From assembly GCA_023053575.1 (NCBI GenBank), contig JAKZAP010000021.1, positions 13,640,212 through 13,704,211 of the forward strand: a stretch of DNA of 64,000 nt, given 5' to 3'. Below, piece after piece: positions 37,301 to 49,300 of the stretch. The translations under genes were made by a program, and so were the position numbers. The notes under the pieces were generated by a model. It ran no database searches, was not told the origin of the DNA, and was given only the letters and a program-made list of their open reading frames with translations. Each line of letters starts with the position of its first letter. The stretch's first letter is position 1. The DNA is from Branchinecta lynchi (taxonomy: Eukaryota > Arthropoda > Branchiopoda > Anostraca > Branchinectidae).

Positions 37301-40300
37301 GAAAGGCATCATCAGTGAAAGAAAATTCAGGCCCCAAGGTCTTCTCTATAACAAAACAAAATTTAACCCAATTGCAGAAAAATCTCTACCCGACCAACGA
37401 CCCAATCGAACAGCAAAAACAGCAGCCGTGTCCAAAATGAAATCACAGCAACCTTTTTAACTCGAAGCTTTCGGCCGTTCTTGGCAAGGGTCTTCTTCAG
37501 GCTCAAGCTGGAAAATGAACGTGTGGAAAAATACCTAAAAATTCTTCTTTAAAGGACCTTTCGCATTATTTACAACATTATTTACAATAATTTAAAACAA
37601 GGCTGTGCTTTCAACAAATAGCCCACAGTTTTGGCTGTGTTAAGCCTTTTCCGAGATCCGTTGACTTGTAGCGAAAACAGGGAAACGATTTACATAACCG
37701 GTTTTTCCGGTGGAAAAACTTCTCGCAGACAACCTTCGACAGACTGATACACATCGAAGGTAGCAAAACACGGCGAGTGAGAAAATAAGCTTTGTTTTGT
37801 TAGAGGAGTTATAATGTACCGTACGAAATTGGGGTCTCCGGGTTTAGAAATATACGGAGTGATTATGGAAGTAGGTTGCGTTAGTATTATAGGCAAGACA
37901 GGTCCTTTAAATATTTGATTTGTAAACTTCTTCTCTGAAAATTGGTTGGAGTTAAAGCTGGTGCTATGATTTCATACTGGACACTGCTGCTATTTTTGCT
38001 CTTCGATTTTGGTTTCGGAGTCACCTATCTTATTATTATTATTATTATTTATTTATCACCCACAACTAGAAAAAACAAGTAGTACAAGGGGAGTAAACGA
38101 TAAAAAGAAAAAGAACTTCAACTAAACACTATCCTCTTCAACAAAAACTTGAATAAGACCGTGATCAGGGCCTATTTTACAAAATGCATCCGCAGAAAGC
38201 TTTCTGTGTAGGTCACCGAACTTTTGAACTACATCCGTAACATTATATTTTTTAACCAAATACCAATTTCTAGTCCACGGTGGCAGAGAAAGCAGAAATT
38301 TGCAAAATTTGAAATACGTAACTCTCTTTTTCTGCTTTCCTGTTAAGAGGGGTACTTGTCGGCGGCATGTGGTACCCCGTAAAAGTCTGTTTGAAAAATA
38401 AATTTCAGTTCTATAGGTTTGTATGGGGGTACGTTCCCTTGCTCCAGTGTATGGTCGTGCTCCAGTGTTGGAGCGCCATGTTAGTAAAAGGAGGATTTGT
38501 GTATGACTGGGGTCAGCGTCGTTTTCTCAGTCAGGGTCGCTTCCTCTAGGCATTACGTTTGGGTTACTTTTAGAAGCTTAGGAATTTTTCGGAATTTCAG
38601 AGCTTGTGTCTCTTGGACCACAGTTACAATCTTGATTAATTGTTCAGACTTTGTGTATTGTTTCTACACCATGTGGAAACAATCCATGCGGCTATCCTTA
38701 CCTGTGTGGATGGCATGGAACCGTGAGCTGTATTCAGTATTTGATGTTGGGTAGCTTATTGTTTTTATATTTTTGCCCACACCCATTGTTAGTTGTTAAT
38801 ATTTATTGTTAGTTGTTTAGTATGGCCCAAGCTGGCCGTTTTATTAGATTAAATAAATAAAATAGAATCATCGGGTGGATCAGTTGATTTAAATAGAGTT
38901 TTGGTTTATATTATGTGCAGTTTCTCCTCTCCTTTGTGCTTTAAGAGGGCACCAGATCTTGAAAAAAATAACTGTATGTGAAACGTTTACAATCTTAATT
39001 AATTGCTTTTACATTGTCATGTGATGGATCAGCTGATTTAGAATTATATATGGTTTTGTTTTTATATTATATTATGGTACTCCCCAGCTTTGAGGGAAAT
39101 ATTAAATGGATTTATTCATCCCCAGATCCTAGCACTGCTTCCGTTCAACCTGCGGCCTCAGCGACTATCCAGACCCTGGTGACCAGTCGGGTGGTTACGA
39201 GCCATGTACCTGAAACCACCTTTTCTGATATGCCACACACATTTCCTCGGGAACCAATGAGCTTTCACCATCCGCCACCAACGTACCTGCCACCTCAGCA
39301 ACCAAGAGTGGAAATAGGCTTTGGACTGAAACCACCCTCTCCTGGCAATATCAGGTACGTTCACGTATCCTCTGAGAATGTAGAGTAGTGCTAAGAGCGT
39401 GTTCCACCCTACTTACCGTGATTATTACGCATGACGTTACGATTCTGGCTGTTTGCCGTCAAGGCTGGAACGATTTTTCTATTTCCAGCAGAATATCGTG
39501 CCACGGGCGAATCCGACCAATCACGTTACAGAGATGCATAGATACTATGCATTAAATATTACTTAGTTAATATTACTATGAAATATTGCTGAAGGATATC
39601 CTAGCTGACTTTTCCACTTATAATACCTACTGTTTTATAAAGAGTAGTGTAGAGATTTATTCTTAAAAAGTATCTTTCACGGCGCAAACTCCGAATTTGA
39701 CCTCGGCGTCAAACATAATCACTAAAATATAAATGTTTAAATACTTTATTCTCGCCGTTCCGTTCGATTCCCCGAGGACCAATATATTAACTGGGGTGTC
39801 CAGGGTTAATTGGAGCGGTTCCGAGCTTGGTGAACGTAAACTTCCGCCCGGGTCGGAGACCTAATATGGTAACGTTGTTCGGACTAGCGGATCTTCGCAT
39901 GTGGGTTATACTGTGGTACAGGACGGGATAAGACGAACACAACTAACTATATTGAAGATAACGTTAACCGTAACGTTAACTGTACCGTTAATAGATGAAA
40001 ACCAGTTCGGTAACATGAAAGGTTTATCGACGACACATTATCTGGTTAGCCTTCTCGACACTGTATATAAACTACTTGATGAGCCTGATACATGGCGGAA
40101 TCTTATTTTAGTTGACCTCCAAAAAGCGTTTGATCTTGTTAGTCACAATGTTTTAATTGAAAAATTATTAAATGAATTTAAAGTACCACCTTTTCTAGTT
40201 AATATCATTGCATCTTTTCTGTCAAATAGAAGTCAAGTTGTAAGGTATAAAAACATTTATTCAGATGCACTTCCTATTTCTTGCGGTGTTCCACAGGGAA

Positions 40301-43300
40301 CGCTCTTAGGTCCTCTGTTATTTTTGGTAATGATTAACAATCTTGCTAACGAATCAGCTGATCGCTGGAAGTTTGTGGACCACATGACATTACTTGAAAG
40401 GTGCAGAAGGAACATAAAGAGTACCGCAATGGAAATACTTGACGATATCGCTGCCGAAGCAGCCGAGTCGAAAATGAAAGTTAATTCACAGAAATCGAAT
40501 ATCATGACCATAAGTTTTCTTAAATCAAAGCCATCGTTCACTACTCCAGTACCAAATGAAATATTTACAACAAAGACCAAACTTTTGGGGATCACACTGA
40601 CGAATGATCTGAAGTGGGAGGCCCACATTTGTTCCATTATTAAACAAGCCAGTGCGTCTCTGTCTCTCCTAAAACTGTTTTCCAAATTTTCATGCCCTAA
40701 ATCACATGTTCTCCGCCTTTACGTTACTTTCATCCGTCCGCTACTTGAGTATGCTTGTCCGGTTTGGCACTTTGGCCTTACAGTAGATCAGTCTGATAGG
40801 CTTGAAACTATTCAGAAGAGAGCTTTGAGAATCATCTACCGCCAGGGCAAAGTGCCTTATATCCTCCTCCTCAAAGAATTCCGCCTCCCTACTTTAGCAG
40901 CCCGACGTCTTACTCTTTGTACTGGTTTCGGGAACAGTCTGCGTTCCCACTCATGTTTTGAGCACCTGTTTCCTACCCCATATTGCCCGCCAAAACCTCG
41001 ACTACCTCGAGCTGTAGCACAAAAAGTTCCGGCTCTTAACCCTGTTTGTACAAGAACCGATCGCTACAGAAAGAGATTTGTACCATCTTTTGTTGAAGTT
41101 TTGAACAATTGATCAATTATTTCCCTTTAATGTTTTAATTGTCTAGGGTTTTTATTCTGTTTGATCATTTTTTGACTATTGCTTTATTATGTACAACCGC
41201 CTTATTAAATGTTTTGTAATTATGATGTACCTGACGAAAACGACAAGTTCGGCAATCCAATGCTGTGAAAGTCTCGTTTTACAATAAAGTATCAGTATCA
41301 GTACTGCTTAGCACTTGTACATAAAATATAAACTTATCTTTTGATCTGATCTGGATAACGGCAACGAAGGAAGAGACTGGATTTCGGTCTCTTTCCCGTC
41401 GCTATCCCTCCTAAAACACATGGTTAAATTTCCCCTTCTGATTTACTCCACTTTTATACTTCTTTTATACTCCCAATTCTCGAGTATGCTTGTCCGGTAT
41501 TGCATTTTGGCCGTACTGAAGATCTTTCAGGCCCGATAGAATGTATCCAAAAAAGGGCTTTGCGCATTATCGGGCGGGACGGAAAGCTCCCCTGTTTGTA
41601 TTTTATCAAAAGTTCGGGCTCACTACGCTTGACGAAAGGAGACTAACACTGTGCTATGGTTACGGAACACGAGCTTTTCCTGACCCAAGGTTCCGTGATC
41701 TCTTCCCACCCATTCACGATCCTCACAGAAGTAGACCCCCCCCCCCCCGGGAAAAATCCCAGAAAGTCCCCAAATTAACACCAGTAATTTGCACTCACCT
41801 AAGATACAGGAAAAGCTTCGTTCCATCTTCCGTGACACTTTTTAATTCTCACGACTGAAAACGAATTTGCTTTGTTATGTTTGCATTTATATAGTTTGGC
41901 TGTGTTTAAATGGTATGTGTATATATTGACATCTGCAAATCTGCTGTAAATGTCCGTTGACAACGTTTTCGTTTATGATACCTTGTGGACGAGAAATGCA
42001 AATTCCGCATGATTTCTGTGAAAGCCATTTTCAAATTAAATTCTACTCTACTCTACTCTTCTCTGGTCTATTCCCTTCTGTGGCGCGCCCCAAAAACCTC
42101 CGCGCCGCCCTGGAAGCAAGGATGTTCCTTTGTCCAGCTGAACCCCCAAACCTGCTGGACACGCTCTAGAACATTTGTCCGTCCAGAGAAACAAAACCCT
42201 CTTATTAAGTGTCCTTGTCTGTGTGTATATATGTGTTTTGTTTATTTTTTTTTATTTTCGTCATTTACTCCGCCTTTTCAAAATGGCGGGTCATAAATAA
42301 ATTACTTACTTACTTACTTATAGCAACCTAACAAATTCGTCATTTCAGTAAAGGTTATAACACAGTTAGGAAAATGTGCCATCGATGTCATCCGATTACC
42401 CATTTTTTCGCAGAGACCGAATTGGCCGCCGAAGTCCCGGATTCGATTCACGTCCTTCTCGTCGGTCCCCTTCCTCGCCGCGAAGACGGTCACCCCCACC
42501 CAGGAGGCGACATCGCACCCCTAGTCTTTCACCTAGCCCCCCAAGGGGGCAACTCTACAGTAGTCCTAGATTCCAGGATCAGAGGAGTAGAAGTCCCGTG
42601 CCGGTTCGGATATTGCCAATCAAAAGCAGGTGCGTCAATATTTCATGTAGACAAGGGTTCGTGTTTCATATGTATTACCTTACTATTTATTTTTCGGCAG
42701 CAAGGGTTCATTGAGAAAAAAACTTGTCATGTATTTGTAACAGCCCCTACCCTGTCAATAATAGTTAGATCTGTGAGGGCAAGCTGCAAAGACTTACTGC
42801 GTTTTTTATTACTCTTAGCACTTAAAAGCCAAGTCAGTTAACCTCACGTTTCTTAAGAAGAAGCCTCGGTTGGCTTATCGTATCTGGAATAGGGGTCGGC
42901 ACCGTTTCTGTTTCTGTTTCCGTTTCTGTTTTTTACTACCGTTTTCTGTTCTGTTTTTTTTTTTAAATAACAGAAAAACAGAAAACAGGCAGCCGTTTTT
43001 TTAATGCCGTTTCTGTTTCTGATTCGTTTCTTATATGACCGTTTTAGCCGTTTCTGTTTTTATTTTACCTGTTTTTCCAACTTCCCGTTTTTTGTTACGA
43101 CTTATACGCGTGGCGTCCCAGCGTAATCTAGCGATTTTTATTTTTCCGCCGGATTATGCCATCTACCGATATTTTCCGCTTTTCGGAAGGAAAGATTTGC
43201 GAGTCAGAATAGAGAGATTGCACCCTACTCGACCAAACGGATATTTTTACACCATCATTAGAGGAAGCATAACAACAAAATTACAGTACGAGGTATAGGA

Positions 43301-46300
43301 CTTCCGACTTACAGACTAAATTATCGACCATTGATAGCCATTCTTAGCCAGTGAATTGCTGAAACCGTTGATCTGGCTATATCTTGCTGGTATAATAATA
43401 TTTTTGCGAAACGGAGTCTCGCATTCCATTGGTCGGTTAAGACGCGTTTTTTGAAATCCAACCAATAGGAAGCACGAATCGTTTTGTACTGAAAGCTTGA
43501 AGCCTTCAACCTCCCATTTCTGATGAAACTTTTCTACAAAGCTGTAATTATACAACCAAGAAAAAGCCAGCGAACTTTTCCTATGTTCAAGAGTATTTTG
43601 ATGCGCACTTTAAGGGTGCTAGTAATTCATTTTTAAGCAAAACTCTATTGGCGCAAATGATCATGGACCCTCGGGGGAGTATGAAATGGACGGTTTGATC
43701 AAAAGTATTTTTTCACTTTGCGATTAAGGTGCGCACTTCAAGGGAGCTGGCAGTTCATTTCTGTACTTTAAGGGACGGTCGGACCTGGAAAGTGACGATT
43801 TGTGAGCCAGTTTTGTCGAGTCCCACCAAGTTTAATCCTGATCGCTCAACTTTAAGCATGTCACAAGATTTTCGGTCCCCCTTCTGACTCCCCCCCCCCC
43901 ACATTCATCAGATCCGAACCGTACTTGAAATGGAACGTCTGAGATACGAGGTCGTTCAAAATATACAGTTTCATTGAGATCCGATCCCCCGTTGCAAAGT
44001 TATACCGGATTCCTCTATTCAAACAATGTTTACGACGGATATGTCAGCTACGATTCTTCGTCAGCGATATTTCGGCCCTTCTTTGCAAGGGTCCTCGTCA
44101 GGCTTCCAATCCTCTGGTTTAACTTCGGGGAAGGAAACAGGATTCCCCCTCACTCCACTCCCCAACGGTGGTTGGATCGTCGAAGTGACAATTTCCAAGT
44201 AGTTTGGTCAGATCCCTGATATGCCTGCCAAGTTTCATTGTCCTACCACATCTAGAAGTACCGTAACTAGAGAACAGTGGATCGACCGAAAAGTGATCGG
44301 TATATGGCACTTGAATGAACCCCATGCTCAAACGTTGGGGCATGCTGACAGGGGTGACCATGGTTCTCATACGTAGTTGTGTCCCTTCTTCCGCAAGGGG
44401 GTATCAGTATACAGTACTTTGGGAACTAAAAAAACTTGGTAATTTTGACCTTGAAATTTTTTGTTTTTAAAGGGTACTGATACCCTGATGACGTCCATAC
44501 TCACCCCTTCTAGCATACCCCAGCATTTGACCATGGGTGTAAGAAAATGGCTTAGTTTACTAGACAGGTGCAGAGTCCTTTTTTCTTCACCTTACACAAT
44601 TATACTCGACCTTCTCTCACAACCTTAGACCCTCGATGAGTCCCCTCCTCACACTATTCACTTTCCAAGAGCCGCCTTATCATTCCAAATGGTCGCCTTA
44701 CTGTTATCTTATAAACCTAAAGAAGTAGGAAAAAAAAACCCAGAAATACCTGTTAAAACGGCCGTTTTTTTGTAATAAACGGTCCGTTTCTGTTATTCCG
44801 GAAAAAAACGGAAAAACAGAAACGGTTTTCCGTTTTTTTATCACCTTTCTGTTTCTGTTCCGTTTTTTAATTGCCGTTTTTTACCGTTTCTGTTTTAGCC
44901 AAAAACAGAAACGGTGCCGACCCCTAATCTGGAAGCTCCTCCGAACGAATTCCGTAAGTTTATTCAGTTGGGTTCGGTGCCATGTACCCTGTCAGGGAGG
45001 AGGATTATGATGGACCAGGAGTCCGTTTTTGTAAAGGCACCACTCGAAGGACCACGATGTTGTGAAGATGCATGCCACAAGTACCATTAGTGGAATTAAA
45101 GGTATCACTATTTGAGTAGGATTATTGACTAAATGAATGAATGATTTTCTTACGCGCAGCCCAGTAGTTAGGCATTTACACAGTATATTCATTATTGATT
45201 ATTACATTTGGCGTTAAGCTTTTAGCTTGTCGTGTCGCCAAAAACATGATACACACAAAAATATGAATAAACTCTAAACAAGAAATACAGAACGGTATTT
45301 GCACAGTAATATAACAGCAAAATAAAGATGAATAAACTTAAAACAAGAAACACGATAAGAACAATAAATTTACTGAATTAGCTGGCACATTGAACAGTGG
45401 CCAGGAAGGCGGCCAGATGATGAAAGAAGCTGGTCACTTACTTCTTTTATTTTGACAGTTGATCCAGGGCAACAAACTTCGCCATGATTCGGTGATTGCG
45501 CATGTGTGGCAAACTTCACCATGATTTGGTGATTGCGCATGTGCCGAGGATTTAGTTAGGGGCTAGTTAATGTTTAATTCTGTATTGCGGTTCAAACTAT
45601 TAGCTTGACCTCTTCTCCTTTCAGATCCAGATCGCCTCGCCGCTCACCGTCACCGCGTCGCGTCCTGCCCCGGTACTCCCCTAAGCGACGTAGCCCCTCT
45701 CCGCGTCGCTCTCCTGTCCACTACAGACACCCTCATAGCCCCCACCGACGTAGTCTAAGCCCCAGACGTCGTAGCTTCTCTCCGAGACGCAGTCCCCTCC
45801 GCAGACGAAGCGCTAGCCCAAGTCGTAGTCCTCAGAGACGTAATGCGAGTCCTAGAAGGGCATCTCCGCCTCGGGGGCGCCTGAGCCCAAGAAGAGGGTA
45901 TAGAAGCCCCCTAAGGAGACATAGTCCAGGACGCAGCCCAATGGGAGCAAGCCCAGGGGCTAGAAGGAGTCCCTCCCCTAGAGGAATGTCCTACCCAAGG
46001 CCGGAAAGTGGGGGTGGTAGAAGGGGAGAAGCGGTGGTGGGCTCCCCATTTAAGGGATATGAGGCAAGGAAGGAAGATGACAAGCTGGAGGCAAGAAAGA
46101 GGAAGTTTGAGGAAGGAGAAGTTGTTCTGCCTACGAAGACGAAAATCAGTTTAAAAAGTAAGATTTTCTTTTTCTTCAGCATATGCTTTGTATTTAATTT
46201 CTAGGTAAGTAGTACTGTGCCAGTGAGGGAATGCTCATTTCATATAAACCTTGAAAATGCAAGCAAGTGGAATGCTAGTTTTAGTGTTCAGGAACTCCGA

Positions 46301-49300
46301 AACATTCTTGCGTGAGGTGCAACTTAAACTCGTGTTAGAACAACGCTTACTAGAAATGATCTTTTCACGATCGAACGGTTCAACATGGTCGTTTTTCGAA
46401 AATAATTAACACTTAAACCTAAATTGTTGTTTTGTTGTTGGGTATAATTACTGAACCTTGGATTAAACTGGAAAACACGTTGTCTGTGTCCTGGATTTTA
46501 AAGGACCCTCTGGCATATTCTGTCTTTCATGTTACTAGCTCCCATATCCAGTTCAATTCAATTCAAATATTTTATTGACCTCCAAGATCGGAGAGTATAA
46601 AATCGGATATTAAGATTCTGATGTCCCCGCCTTTTCCCATTTTTACGTTTTCTGCCTAAGCTTTTTAGAGCTTTTTGGGCCTAGCCGAGTTTTGAAAGTT
46701 ACGTAACGCGAACTTTGCCGAAAGCTTAAAGGTCTGTCAACAATTCTTTCACGAATAAGAACGTGCGAAGCTTCAAAGTATTATATAATTTTTATATATT
46801 TTTATGGCACTTGCCCTTCAGCCAAGTGCCATATAGCGATTGTAATTTCTGTCCTGTCAGTCGATCTGTCGGTCCTGGTTTTGCTAGTTCGCGCACTTCC
46901 AGATAAGCTAGGACGATGCAACTTGGCAGGCATACCAGGGCTGGACCAGATTAAATTAGAAATTGTCGCTTCCCTGATCCGACCATCTATAGGGGAGTGG
47001 AGGGAGGGGGGATCCGGAAAAATTAGGAAAAATGAGATATTTTTAGCTTACGAACGGGTGATCGGATGTTAATGAAACTTGACATATGTAAGGACCTCGT
47101 GTCTCAGACCCTCCATTTTAAATCCAAACCGGATCCGGTGCCATTGGCGGGAGTCGGAGGGGGAAACCGGAAATCTTGGAAAACACTTAGAGTGGAGGGA
47201 TCCGGATGAAAATTAGTTGAAAGTACAAGCACGAGTCCTAGATACATAACTGATATAACCGGAACGGATCCGCTCACTTTGGGGGAGTTGGGGGGGGGGG
47301 AGAAGTCTGAATTTATAGTGATCCCGCGAATTTGGTGCTTCCTGATGTGCTGGGACGATGGAAATTGACAGGCACGTCAGGGACCCAACCAGATTAAATA
47401 CGAAATCATCAATTCCCCGATCCGACCATCTGGGGTGGGGGAGTGGAGGGAGGGTGAAGCCAAAATTTGAGTTATTTTTAGCTTCGAACGGGTGATTGGA
47501 TCTTCGTGAAATTTGATATTTAGGATAACCTCGTGTCTCAGACATCTCACTTTAAATCCGGGCCGGATCCGATGACACTGGGGGGAGTTGGAGGAGGGAA
47601 CCGGAAATTTTGAGAAACGCTTAGAGTGGAGGGATTGCGATGAAACTTGGTGGGAAGAACAAGCACAAGTCCTACACACGTCATTGACATAACTGGACCG
47701 GATCAGGCCACTGTGGGGGAGTTTGGGTGGGGGTCCGGATTTCTAGTGATCCCGCGAGTTCGGCATACTTCCTGATGTGCTAGGGCGATGAAACTTGGCA
47801 GGTATGTCAGGGATCCGAACAGATTGACTTGAGAACAGCCGTTTCCCCACCCGAACATCTAGGGGGGAGTGGGTGGATGGGGAGTCCGGAATCTAGTGGC
47901 GTGCATAACTTTTAAACGGGTGATCGGATTTGAATGAAACTTGTCTGGTGAGCTATCGCCTCGGACGTTCAGTGTCAAGTCTCCGGGTCGGGTCCGATAC
48001 CTGTGGGGATGGGGGGGGGGGCTCAAGAAACTCTAAAAGCAGAGGGATTTGGACTTAATGGGATGGAACAAGCACTAGGCCTAGATGAAATTGACGGAGC
48101 CAGATGAATTCGGGGCTCTGTGGGGGGAGTTGGGGGGGGGGGTCCTGGAATTCCGGTAGTTGTGAGTTAGAATAGTTCCAGATGTAATACGACAACGAAA
48201 CTTTGCAGGCATATTAGCGACACGAATTATCTTGACTTAAGAACCTGACAAAACATACCCCCGGAAACTTCCGTTCCTAGATCCGAGCATCTTTTGGGGA
48301 GCAAGAGAAGAGAAATATGGAAATTGACTTTTATAAATTGCGAACGAGTAGTCTGATTCGAGTGAAACTTAATGGGTGATACGGATCGATGACCTCGACA
48401 TGTAATACACGAGTTCGAACTATATGCGACCGCGATTAGGGGAATTGGGGGGGGTGAGGGCTTTTGACATTCACAAAAACCAAACGGATGGACCGAATGA
48501 GATGCAAATTCGGTGCTGAGTTTATGCGGCCTAGATTTTTTATTTGGCGTCCGGGCCGAATTCGGCTAAGGTAGGGGGGGGGGGGGGTACTGGGAACTTG
48601 CAGATAGGCTGTGCTCCAATTTCAGTAAAACTTGATGGACAGGAACAGGGAATTAAGAGATACGACGTTTATGTTTTCAAGTCCTGTTCGACCACAGTAG
48701 GTGGAGTTGGATGGAGATTGCCGGAAACTTTGAGACTCGCATAGGAGTCAAACGAGTGCATCAGTTTAAATGAAACATGGAACATAGATAGAGCACATAC
48801 CCTAGATGACATATTTTGGGCCCGAACTGGATCCGATAATGTTAGTGGGAGGGGGGGGGGGGGGCGATACCGAAACTTTCCAAAAATGCTCAGATTCGAG
48901 TGAAACTTGATAGATGGTATAAAAGAAGATGCTTTAGATGGTCCATTTTCGAGTCCGAACCAGATTCGGCTGCGGTAGGTGGAGATAGAGGGAGTACCGG
49001 AAATCGTGTCGCAAGTCGCCCTAGATGACATATTTTGGGCCCGAACTGGATCCGATAATGTTAGTGGGAGGGGGGGGGGGGGCGATACCGAAACTTTCCA
49101 AAAATGCTCAGATTCGAGTGAAACTTGATAGATGGTATAAAAGAAGATGCTTTAGATGGTCCATTTTCGAGTCCGAACCAGATTCGGCTGCGGTAGGTGG
49201 AGATAGAGGGAGTACCGGAAATCGTGTCGCAAGTCGATGGATCAAACAAATGGATTTATTGGGCTGAAAGTTTGAACGGTCATGTGAATTTGCTACAGAT

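Noticed and set aside
42374..42841. 155-codon + strand ORF overlapping exon 6
   Set aside because: Different frame from the RS-coding exon and runs through the donor site into the intron; the RS frame fits both neighbouring exons.
45991..46182. - strand ORF opposite exon 7
   Set aside because: Antisense shadow of the RS exon without any features of its own.
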